Numbered from the stretch's first letter, positions 8,579 through 16,249 are shown. The stretch is 18,471 nucleotides of DNA from Larix sibirica (GCA_004151065.3 NWUY0300027095.1:50328-68798); one strand, 5' to 3'. Numbers and translations: made by a program. Notes: generated from the sequence alone by a model not told the origin.

Positions 8579-8633
8579 TGATCTTATGCTTATAATGCAT
8601 ATACTACTAGCTTATATGATTGGGCTTATTATA
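8579..8633 (+). repeat. 55-bp direct repeat, first copy
   Basis: This segment recurs at 9005-9059 with two mismatches (CA against GG). It starts TGATCTTATGCTTATAATG and ends TGGGCTTATTATA. Two unresolved bases follow immediately (8634-8635), then AGAGAATACGTT, matching CGAATACGTT after the second copy. Confidence 0.9.
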
Positions 8634-8635
8634 NN

Positions 8636-9004
8636 AGAGAATACGTTAGCTTAATTAGGGAAATGAGCTAAGCTTATGAGGTTTAATAGTTACAATGGAA
8701 TCAATAGACTGTGATTAAGCTCGAGTGTGATTAGTTACCATAACCACTAATACATCACAGGCTTGATTACGCTTCATTATGGATAATAGGTGATATCTAA
8801 GTATTCCCAGTGCTATGACGTACAGATTATTTGTGATTAGATATGCAGTTACTGGTATATCGTAAGTATAATGAGTACGTATTACTTATAAGTAATGAAT
8901 ATGGATTCCTGAGTGATATCAATCAATGAGCTTAACCTAATAGCTATACTGGTCTGATTTACCATATTAGTTTGGGTCAATGGTAATCACTATCATATCT
9001 GGTC
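8636..9004. other. Non-coding spacer between the 55-bp direct repeats
   Basis: This 370-bp stretch has no open frame of note and no internal tandem repeat that I can define. It is flanked by the direct repeats at 8579 and 9005, so it could be a small insertion or part of a duplicated block. Confidence 0.4.
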
Positions 9005-9059
9005 TGATCTTATGCTTATAATGGGTATACTACTAGCTTATATGATTGGGCTTATTATA
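9005..9059 (+). repeat. 55-bp direct repeat, second copy
   Basis: Second copy of 8579-8633. It overlaps the beginning of the unrecognised coding-like stretch at 9046. Confidence 0.9.
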
Positions 9060-9515
9060 CCGAATACGTTGTGTAGGATTACCATGTTTCCTTCCTCAAA
9101 TGCATCAAGGGCTAGTATTGGATGTTGGAACCAATCCACATGTTTGTGTGGATCTTCTACATACAAATATAGAGCCATCTTGGATTTTATGTTTGTTAAA
9201 ATTCCAACAAAAGCTAGTTACCGCAAGAGTGATATGGCATGCTATGAGAATGTCACATGGGCATTACAGGAGGCCACATTGGAGGAAAAGCTACGATGAG
9301 GGTTGGTCTTGGGATGGAATTCTACAGCCTATTCCAAGGTAGAGGGGGGATACCAGGCATGCAATAAGCACATTGTCTTCTTTGGAAACTTGTCCAAAGA
9401 AACTACCAGCCATCCATATGGTATATAGCATGGATCTCTATGCATTCCATTCTATATACATTTGGGACAGATTCACACCTCCTTTACTATTCCCAAGGCT
9501 AAGTATCTAAGTAAG
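9046..9515 (+). pseudogene. Unrecognised gene fragment, one in-frame stop
   Basis: One frame runs from 9046 to a TAA near 9510 with a single interruption, a TAG at 9343-9345, giving about 155 codons in a region where open frames are otherwise short. Visible words are LVLDVGTNPHVCVDLLHTN, HAMRMSHGHYRRPHWRKS, DEGWSWDGILQPIPR and, after the stop, MVYSMDLYAFHSIYIWDRF. The end abuts GTAAGTAAGT at 9510, a strong 5' splice-site match, so this may be an exon. I do not recognise the protein and see no catalytic motif or membrane segment. It lies inside the TIR unit about 1.1 kb upstream of the P450 pseudogene and is on the same strand. Confidence 0.35.
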
Positions 9516-9690
9516 TAAGTATTGAGGGTAGGGAACAAGGAAATAATTGTGAGGCATAGCAGATTGAGAACTAACGGAACTACCATAACGAAGAGGCCCC
9601 AATCATATTCAATCGAATTGCTACATGCAAGTTTCACTAACGTGGAAAGGAAAAGTTGTGCAATTATATGAATTTATGGAGCTTCTAATA

Positions 9691-10030
9691 TAGCGCTTTT
9701 GAACAAGCTATAGCAAAGGAGTGGAAGGAGAATGAGTCAAGAACATAGTTGGCATCAAAGGTTCCTAGCAATGAATGAGATATTTCGCCTCAAGAGGAGA
9801 AATGAGAGTATGACAAAATGGTGCAAGGTACATTGTGCATGAACTTTATTGAAGATGTTTATAACGAACTAGAGGAGAACTCCCCCTCACTAAATCAAGT
9901 GCCCAAAGGCCCTCTATGTTATGTACAACAAGTGCATAAGGGTTTGGAGTCAAGTCAAAATAGCAGACTAGTGGATCATGTTCACTATTGGTTGAGTCTT
10001 ATTAATCAGGCATCGTATCTTATCAAGTGA
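9691..10030 (+). pseudogene. Unrecognised coding-like stretch, several stops
   Basis: The frame ending at the TGA at 10028-10030 reads AIAKEWKENESRT, then stops at three places before 9818, then stays open for 70 codons with MNFIEDVYNELEENSPSLN, VPKGPLCYVQQVHKGLESS and VDHVHYWLSLINQASYLIK. Composition is protein-like and acidic-polar. A short stretch upstream (about 9595-9680) is also open in a neighbouring frame and includes TWKGKVVQLYEFMELL. It might be a later exon of the same unidentified gene as 9046-9515, but no splice acceptor could be fixed. Confidence 0.25.
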
Positions 10031-10280
10031 AATGAGCGCAGTGATGGAAAATTATTCCTCGTATGGTGTTGCATCCCTTTATTGGAGGATACCGAGTGTG
10101 GTGGGGTAGTTAGTAAACCAATGGATCAAAATGAGGTTGTATCTTGAATCATGATGCTTGCTCCCTCTTTGATGATCTACTTGGATGACTTGAATATTTA
10201 TTATTTTCTCCTAAATTCATGTTTAAGGTTATAACCCTTCTTTCTGACTAATGGAAAGACTCCCTCTTTGGACGGCCATC

Positions 10281-10385
10281 CTTATCTCGATTGTTGAGTC
10301 CCCCCATCCAACAGGCATGGAGCAAGGTCAACCCTTGACCTTGCTCCATGCCCATTGGATGGAGGGAATCAACAATCGAGATAAG
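10281..10385. repeat. Foldback: 51-bp inverted repeat with 3-bp loop
   Basis: Arms 10281-10331 and 10335-10385 are nearly identical in inverted orientation (outer CTTATCTCGATTGTTGA, inner CATGGAGCAAGGTCAA), with only CCC between. Differences are few and mostly C/T or G/A. A transcript would form a long, nearly perfect hairpin. The small spacer suits an origin by template switching or palindromic duplication. Confidence 0.93.
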
Positions 10386-10500
10386 ATCAAGGTCTTTGGA
10401 CTAATGTCCTTCCCATTCAATTGTAAAGTATTTATTTCTGCTTTATTTAGTTTTTTCCTGGCATAAGCATTGGGATGGTCCACCCCCCCCTTCCCTCACA

Positions 10501-10614
10501 CGATTCTTAGAATCGCATCGCCCCAGGGGGCATCACTTGGGCGCACAAGGGAATGGTGCCGCTCCCTCGTGCACCCAAGCACTGCCCCTTAAGGCCGCAC
10601 GATTATGAGAATCG
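10501..10614. repeat. Foldback: GC-rich 57-bp inverted repeat without spacer
   Basis: Bases 10501-10557 pair with 10558-10614. The outer ends are CGATTCT/AGAATCG and the inner part is a G-rich block around CACTTGGGCGCACAAGGGA against TCCCTCGTGCACCCAAGC. About 70 percent of positions match, and most mismatches are transitions, as expected from decay of methylated cytosines. The P450 homology begins just after its right arm. GC content is far above the surroundings. Confidence 0.82.
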
Positions 10615-10629
10615 CTCGAGGGTGGGGAG

Positions 10630-11816
10630 GGGGAGGGAAGAGAATCGAGTCCTTCAAACATGTGTGAGAGGAAGAGATGTCTATGATGATTCAGTCCATT
10701 TGGGAGGAAAGCAAGAGTGGCACAACGTCCGTGAATGTGAACAAGGTCGTCTCTACACTCTCCTCAATATAATATGGCAGATGCTAGCAATGAGGAAATT
10801 TTTCGACGATGACTTGGGTGTCGTTGGATTGGGTGGACTTGTAAGGCATCAAGCAATGTATGAACAATGCCAACAAAACATTTCATGCATTTGTTGACAG
10901 AATAATAGATGACCATCTTTGTTCAACATAACATGGCCAATGATGACCAGATAAAGGCAAAGCATGGTAAAGACTTCATGGAAGTGTTGCTCCACATGGC
11001 AGCTGAGAATGATCATATACAGGCATACACCAAAACTACATGAGAAACAATTAAGGCAATTATGCTTGTATGTCTAGTCTCGGGCTTCGTATTCAGCTAT
11101 TTTATTTGTAACTAGTTCATTATTAGACTAATTTCTAAACTTCAATTGAGAATATTATTTTTGTTTTTATTTGTGATTGTGTTAGGAAATTTCTACAGCT
11201 GGAACAAAGATGTCGGAAACTACTTTAGAATGGGAAATGGATGATTTGTTCAGGCACCTTAGTGATGCCATGAAAAGGTTGCAGGAAGAAACCAAATCCA
11301 TAGTCGAAAAACATCGCAAATTAAATGATTCAGATGTGGAAAACATGAAATACCTCCAATGTGTGGTGAAAGAAATGTTGCATTTATACCCAATGGCATC
11401 GCTAGCACTTCCCCATGAATCTCCAGAGGTTGTGATAGTAGGTGGATATGATATACTAATAAAACAATGGTAATGGTGAATGTGTGGGCTATAGGAAGGG
11501 ATCCCAATGTGTGGGGAAAGATGCTTCCAAATTTAAGCCGGAGAGATTTATGGAGGTATTTGGTGGACGTGAAAATACTATGGATTTAACATGTCAACCA
11601 GACTTTAGGATGCTTCCATTCTCTGTCAGAAGGAGAAAATGCTCAGGGCCTACCTTTGCTATTTTGGTGATTGAGTTTGCATTGGCTTAGATGCTGCACA
11701 TTTTTACTAGAGAGTTGAAGGTGACATGTTCAAGATGGATCTGATAGAAGCATGTGGATCCTGGCATGCTAGGGAAAGTTCTACTTTATGCTTTTCCAAT
11801 GATAAGGAGGGAAATC
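10630..11816 (+). pseudogene. Cytochrome P450 pseudogene (CYP71-clan type), N-terminus missing
   Basis: P450s are haem monooxygenases, usually ER-anchored, acting in plant specialised metabolism. Exon one (about 10630-11067) shows RKFFDDDLG near 10790 and KHGKDFMEVLLHMAAEND near 10961. An intron at 11068-11185 lies just before the I helix, the conserved position for this clan. Exon two shows LRRLQEE-like LQEETKSIVEKH, then CVVKEMLHLYP, then PHESPE, GRDPNVWG, FKPERFMEV and the haem loop PFSVRRRKCSG (Cys codon 11640-11642). The end is AFPMIRR near 11789-11810. The membrane anchor and about the first third are absent. Damage: AGTKMSE replaces the oxygen-activating AGTDT motif, ExxR in the K helix is ExxH (His at 11381-11383), and there are frameshifts near 10690, 10850 and 11465 and stops at 11041 and 11688. 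It resembles conifer P450s, which is a recollection and not a search result. Confidence 0.93.
11068..11185 (+). other. Spliceosomal intron in the P450 pseudogene
   Basis: The donor is GTATGT at 11068 and the acceptor is GTTAG at 11181-11185, giving 118 bp, rich in T. It separates IKAIML from STAGT, the known single intron site of many CYP71-clan genes. Its presence shows the P450 copy came from genomic DNA and was not retroposed from mRNA. Confidence 0.8.
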
Positions 11817-11865
11817 TTGTGACACAAGCTTTCCCTCCTTAGCGTTGGAAAAGCTTGTGTCACAA
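11790..11865. repeat. Double foldback overlapping the P450 3' end
   Basis: Two interleaved inverted repeats are present. Arm A (11790-11814) pairs with 11830-11854, and arm B (11818-11835) pairs with 11847-11865. The order A-B-A'-B' means the two hairpins exclude each other. Arm A is the last coding part of the P450 (AFPMIRR), so its partner is an inverted copy of the gene end and not a foreign element. Confidence 0.85.
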
Positions 11866-11869
11866 TATA

Positions 11870-12147
11870 TGATTTTATTTGTTTTTCCTCTTTCCTTCAT
11901 TTCCTTAAGGCTGTTGTTTCATACATTTTATGTTACATGTAACTATAAGCGATTTGGGAATAGTTAGGTTAGAAGGTTGTCGTCCATTAGGGATTCTAAC
12001 CATTCAAATATGCCACTCTTAACTTACAAAAGTGAAACATGGCAATGAATGAATGTTATCACCTTCTGTAGTTGATTTTCCAACCCTTGTACAATTCCAG
12101 TTGTTTCATTATCTTATTAACATATATGGAATAGTGACAAGGATCAA
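11870..12147. other. Non-coding sequence after the P450 pseudogene
   Basis: This is T-rich sequence that could be the former 3' untranslated region and downstream flank of the P450. There is no further recognisable feature. Confidence 0.4.
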
Positions 12148-12251
12148 TAAGAAATTTCCACACAATCTATGCTCCTTTTACTTTGACTCCAATCACTTGT
12201 AAGAAATTTCCACCTAATTTATGCTCCTTTCACTTTGAATCCAATCACTTG
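12148..12251. repeat. 52-bp tandem duplication
   Basis: Copies 12148-12199 and 12200-12251 both start TAAGAAATTTCCAC and end CCAATCACTTG, differing at a handful of bases. Confidence 0.92.
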
Positions 12252-12453
12252 GAATCTTAAAATTGAAATTCCCTTACCTATGTAACTTTCCTTTTTAAAC
12301 AACAAATTATATTGTCATTAAAATTAATTTATATAATGAACAATGTAATGTTTTATGGTCAACATTTTACAATTCTTTTTAAATTATTTAAGGAGTGGGC
12401 TAAAGTCTAGACCCTTTTCTGGCGACTTTGGCCGGAATCCAGCAACACGATTT

Positions 12454-12507
12454 GTTGTTGAAATTGCGATTTTAGTTGTCGAAATTGCGATTTTGATTGT
12501 AGAAATG
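12454..12507. repeat. 21-bp tandem repeat, about 2.5 copies
   Basis: Units at 12454-12474 and 12475-12495 share GTTGT(T/C)GAAATTGCGATTTT, with a partial third unit (ATTGTAGAAATG) to 12507. It lies in a patch of higher GC (12395-12640) with several CCGGAA words, unlike its AT-rich neighbours, perhaps a remnant of another repeat family. Confidence 0.85.
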
Positions 12508-12992
12508 TATTCAGGGCCCTCGATTACCCCCGGGGCACCCCCATTATGCAATTCCAACAACTGAAAACTACTATTTCAACCATTTTCGTCGTATTTTGAC
12601 CGGAAATTTTTTCGGATAAAGGGTGCAAATCGTATAGAGTTTAGCTTACACCATTATTTAAATTCTAATAATTTATAATTAATTCATATTTCTTAAAATT
12701 TCAATTATGTCTTGGTTGCATAAATATTTAAATATTCAATGTAAGTAAAATATTTCAACAACAAAGTAAAAAAAGTATAGATAAAATATTTGTATGACAT
12801 GCTTTGAGAGGGATATGTAATTCTTTCACTGTCCAACATGGAGTTGATATGTAGCAATAAAGAATAATTAATAATAATAGAAACAGTTGCATCGAGTATG
12901 CTAAAGGTGGGTGATTTACATTACATATTGAGATCAAACTATATAGAATAAAATGCAAATATATGAGAAACATAATGATAATACAATGAATG
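12508..12992. other. Non-coding stretch, AT-rich after 12650
   Basis: Up to 12640 it is the end of a GC-richer patch; afterwards it is AT-rich sequence with no motif. A 122-codon open frame on the minus strand (13123-12755) runs across the following foldback and is judged spurious. Confidence 0.4.
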
Positions 12993-13150
12993 TAGATCCA
13001 TCTTAGCTTCATATCTATCATGCGCTTAGAGGGATCAAATCCATTGAGGTGCAAATCATTTTTAGAGTGAAAATATTTGAGGTGATATTTGCACCTCAAT
13101 GGATTTGATCCCCCTCGACACATGATAGCTCCAGAGTTAAGATGGATCTA
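12993..13150. repeat. Foldback: 64-bp inverted repeat with 30-bp loop
   Basis: Arms 12993-13056 and 13087-13150 match at about 53 of 64 positions. Both ends of the arms are perfect: TAGATCCATCTTA outside and GGATCAAATCCATTGAGGTG inside. The mismatches cluster in the middle and are mostly transitions. It could be a small MITE, a local inverted duplication, or a small-RNA hairpin. Confidence 0.93.
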
Positions 13151-13304
13151 TGCTAGTATTCAATGGCAACATATATAAAGGATTCTCTAATATTTTTTTA
13201 CATAGGCCAAATATTATTTACAATGGACTAGTTTACATCTAACTCCCTTGTTAGGATGTTGTACATTATTTTTCCTTTTTTCTTCCTTTGTAGTTTTAAT
13301 CAAT

Positions 13305-13577
13305 TCAACATATCGACGAGAGACTAATAGAAATTCTAACATGCTCAATTACTTTGAATATTCTAATTGGTTCAAATGAAGTAGATCCATCTCTTTCTCT
13401 AAACTATTTAATGTGTGCCTCTTTTTTATAGTGATAGAACCATTTAGCATCTAGACTAGTAATAGAGTATTTCACTCCAAAGTCATAATTGTGTTTGAGT
13501 CTTCACCATTGATATGCGGGCCTAAAACTATAGGAGTCTTTGGAGTTTGCTATGTAATGGGGTCCATCTTGAAGGGA
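13305..13577 (-). pseudogene. Unrecognised coding-like stretch
   Basis: One minus-strand frame runs about 90 codons with two stops. It reads SLQDGPHYIANSKDSYSF, RPAYQW, stop, then LKHNYDFGVKYSITSLDAKW, FYHYKKEAHIK, stop, then FRERDGSTSFEPIRIFKVIE. Two aromatic-rich stretches flow through the stops without a frameshift, which is unusual for random AT-rich DNA. I do not recognise the family. Being inside the TIR unit, it could be part of a decayed transposase or captured gene, but no catalytic motif supports either. Confidence 0.3.
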
Positions 13578-14097
13578 TTTTTATCGTTTTCCTTTTCCAA
13601 GTATTCCTAGCAAGTAGGTTTGGTATTATTCTAGTTATTGTCTTGAGTATACTTTTCCTTTGGATAGCAATTCACCACATTCACATGCTTAAAATAGAGC
13701 ATACAATGAAAAATTATGTGTTTATAATCAAGTTTCTATGTCTAGTAGTTGTGCTTCTCACACTAAGATGATTTGATTGTAAAGACATGTGCTTGAATGT
13801 GTGTATCAAAGCCTATATATCGAGGCATATGTTGAGGATATCGCCATTCTATTATGTTTGTACATGGAGATGAACTTACCTAAAGAGTTTGTAATAGAGA
13901 ATCGAACATTGTAGCCCTTGTATTTGAAAGGGATATTGGGAAATCTTAAATAAATTGGAACTTATGATAATGAATCCAAAAATCAGTTCAAACCAAGCAA
14001 CCATATTGTGATAAAAGAACATGCATTATACAACAATGTCTCACATGAAGTCGATGGTCAAAAAGTGGCAATGGGGAATTCAGGAATATGCTCAATG
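13578..14097. other. Non-coding or unrecognised sequence
   Basis: Several short open frames occur on both strands, including a hydrophobic 74-codon one at 13547-13771, but none has a motif or agrees with neighbouring frames. No repeat was found. Confidence 0.35.
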
Positions 14098-14131
14098 AAG
14101 AACATGTGCATGTTCTTTAAAATGCACATGT
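14098..14131. repeat. Overlapping small hairpins
   Basis: AAGAACATG (14098-14106) pairs with CATGTTCTT (14109-14117) across 2 bp. ACATGTGCAT (14102-14111) pairs with ATGCACATGT (14122-14131) across 10 bp. The two share sequence, so only one can form at a time. Confidence 0.8.
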
Positions 14132-14246
14132 ATTCATTTCACAATAGCCTCAATGCCTTCCGATTAACCACACAATCCATCATGAAGTTTATCAAATAAG
14201 TTTACATAATAACATGCACACACTTTAAGAATGCACATAAGTTTTA

Positions 14247-14632
14247 CTTTTTTTTTTAATTTTTTGTTTATAAATTTTATAATGTTGTAATTTTTTTCTT
14301 TATAAATTTTGAATTTTTGAATTTCTTGCTTCACTTTTTTTAAGTGATTGTTTTTAAATTTTAACCTCGAATAAAAATGACGGTGATTCTAGGAGGTGAA
14401 TAAAAATGACAGTGATTCTAGGAGGTCCACTTTTCAATCCAAGGGTTGATTTAGGGTTTCGATCGCAACGACACCACTTGTGGTTACCAACAAGTTGTAA
14501 TTTTAGCCACCCCCCAAAAAGGGGTGATACTGATATCACCACTTTTCAAAATAGAGGTAAAAAAAACTACTAAACATGACCTCAAAAAAAACAAGAACTC
14601 GTGTGGGTTCTCATTCTATAGTATATTGTGTT
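14247..14632 (-). repeat. Right terminal inverted repeat
   Basis: Inverted counterpart of 7663-8040, with the same landmarks in the same order when read on the minus strand. It holds a 29-bp tandem duplication at 14369-14426 not seen in the left copy, where unresolved bases stand instead. The two TIRs differ by many substitutions and small indels (for example 112 bp in the left and 94 bp in the right from the TTAA flank to GTGGTGAT), so the unit is not a recent arrival. Confidence 0.82.
14369..14426. repeat. 29-bp tandem duplication inside the right TIR
   Basis: Units 14369-14397 and 14398-14426 differ at one base (CGGTGATTC against CAGTGATTC). The corresponding place in the left TIR has NNN. 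Confidence 0.92.
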
Positions 14633-14636
14633 TTAA
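14633..14636. repeat. Right TTAA flank of the TIR unit (candidate target-site duplication)
   Basis: TTAA lies between the right TIR tip and the last Copia pol codons. It matches the left flank at 7659-7662. Confidence 0.5.
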
Positions 14637-15480
14637 CCAAGGCTAACAAGTCCATTGATTTCCTACACCAAGTAAACTTCTCGGTGCTCACAAAATTGGT
14701 TAGTGAGTCTACAATATTCTTCAACATGTCTACCTTTTCCAACAACACTTTCTGATTCTCCACCATTTCTCTCACGAAATGGTACTGTGCATCAATATGA
14801 TTTGTCTTTAAATGATATGTTGGGTTCTTTGTAAGGAATATTGCACTTTAACTATCACAATTCAACCTAACAACTTGTTATTTAAACCCAACCTTTGAAC
14901 AAAAACTCTGCAACCAGACTTCCTCTTTGCTTGCATGATTAGATTCCATGTACTCAGCCTCAATAGTTGATAGTGAAACAATCGACTGCCTCCTACTCAT
15001 CCAACTGACTACTCCACAGAATAGTTTGAAAGAATATCCACTGGCGATCTTCTACAATCGAGATCTCCAGCCCAATCAAAATCGACAAAACCATGTACAC
15101 TTATTGTTTTATTAGTGTTAGGTTTTCCTTGGTAGTAGATTGCATAATCATTTATGCCAGGAAAATACCTGAATACTCTTTTAACAACGATCCAGTGCTC
15201 TTTTCAAGGTGTCGACATGTACCTGCTCAATACTCCCACTACATGGGTACTATCAAGTCGAGTATAGAACATTGTATACATAAAACTGCCTATAACACTA
15301 GCATATGGCACATGTTCCATGTACTCTATCTATTCATGTGTCTTAGGACATAGTTTAGTATATAATTTAACTCCTATAGGAAGTACCTTAACCAGTTTTC
15401 ACTCCTGCTGAAACATTTCAAAATTGTCTCAACATATTTAATTTGGTTAAACCAAAACCTTCTACCTGCTCAAACTCTTT
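14637..15480 (-). pseudogene. Copia RNase H and pol C-terminus
   Basis: The minus strand shows degenerate connection-region text, then DWAGD-like DFDWAGDLD near 15070, then SIVSLSTIEAEYME near 14960, a CDS-type metal site now reading NCDS followed by a stop near 14860, then KNPTYH, and NHIDAQYHFVREM near 14790-14760. The closing stretch is LEKVDMLKNIVDSLTNFVST, ending near 14640. RNase H degrades the RNA strand during reverse transcription. Many stops and shifts occur between 15100 and 15470. The final codons abut the TTAA of the nested TIR unit. Confidence 0.88.
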
Positions 15481-16190
15481 TGATTTCCATTACAAGAATG
15501 AAATGAGCTACACCGAGATCCTTCATGTTGAACTTGGAGGAAAGTTGTAGTTTCACCTCCTTGATTAGATCCATGTTGTTTCCAATCAACAACATATCAT
15601 AAACATACAAAATTAGATACATAAAATGATCACCAAGCTTTTTCCTATATACACAATGATCAACCTGAATTTTCATGAAACCCATATACTGGATATACAT
15701 ATCAAACTTCTAGTACCACACCCTGGGTGGTTGCTTTAAACCATAGAGGGACTACTTGAGCTTGCAGACCAACTCCTTCTCCCCTTTCTCTGTGAATCCT
15801 TCAGGTTTCTTCATATAAATTTCTTCTTCAAGATCACCATGAAGAAAAGTTGTCTTNAAGATCAAATGTTGCAACTAAATACATTAGTACTCTAATGGAA
15901 GTTAACTTTGAAACAGGAGAGAAGATCTCACCGAAGTTGAATCCCTCAACTTGGGAATATCCTTTATCTACTAGTCGAGCTTTGTACTTCTCGACCTGAC
16001 CTATTGTGTTCAAATTTTTCTTGAACACCAACTTACTACCGACATGTTTCCTTCCATTTGGTAACATGACCAAATCCCATGTTTCATTCTTTTGTAAGGA
16101 ATCCATTTCTTTTTCCATGGCCTTTTTCAATAGTTTACCCTCTATCGAGTCAATCACTTCCTTTACCAACCCGAATCTTCTTATGTGGTA
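15470..16190 (-). pseudogene. Copia reverse transcriptase, catalytic motif broken
   Basis: The N-terminal part shows AMEKEMDSLQKNETWDLV near 16125-16075, KYKARLVDKGYSQVEG near 15985 and an SPVSKLTSIRVLM stretch near 15900. An unresolved base (15857) stands in the next motif. Then come GDLEEEIYMKKPEGF near 15830, KSLYGLKQ-like SLYGLKQPPRVW near 15745, and the active-site strand LILYVYDMLLIGN. The usual YVDD reads YVYD: the first aspartate codon GAT is TAT at 15599-15601. The text then continues FNMKDLGVAHFIL. Loss of a metal-binding aspartate would abolish polymerase activity even if the frameshifts were absent. Confidence 0.93.
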
Positions 16191-16249
16191 GTTAATGTAA
16201 AATCAGAGTGGAAATATGGTGCAATTTACCTTCCAGATTGTTTCTTTTC

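Larger units (their letters stand above)
7663..14632. mobile_element. 6.97-kb unit with long terminal inverted repeats, nested in the Copia element
   Basis: The left end (7663 onward, plus strand) and right end (14632 downward, minus strand) are homologous inverted copies of about 380 bp. TTAA flanks both sides (7659-7662 and 14633-14636). Outside it on the right lie the last codons of a Copia pol, and on the left the same-strand Copia polypurine tract and LTR, so the unit lies between two parts of what is most simply one retroelement. Removing it with one TTAA would bring the pol end within about 60 bp of the purine tract, normal spacing for Copia. No transposase motif was recognised inside. 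The cargo includes a P450 pseudogene and unrecognised coding-like stretches. TTAA is the piggyBac target, but the ends begin AAC(C/A)CAATATA and not CCC, so the superfamily is open; a TA duplication fits equally well. Confidence 0.65.

Noticed and set aside
8579-9059. Short LTR (TRIM-like) element
   Set aside because: The repeats do not start TG and end CA, and there is no primer site or purine tract beside them.
9490-9530. AAGT microsatellite
   Set aside because: Only about three units; more interesting as a splice-donor-like sequence.
12755-13123. 122-codon open frame on the minus strand, the longest in the window
   Set aside because: It crosses one arm and the loop of the foldback at 12993-13150, is rich in Leu, Ile and Cys as expected from AT-rich DNA, and has no motif.
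7650-14640. CACTA, MULE or PIF assignment for the TIR unit
   Set aside because: The tips do not begin CACTA/CACTG, no 9-11 bp duplication was found beyond the TTAA, and a 3-bp TTA/TAA duplication leaves the tips one base out of register. Superfamily left open.
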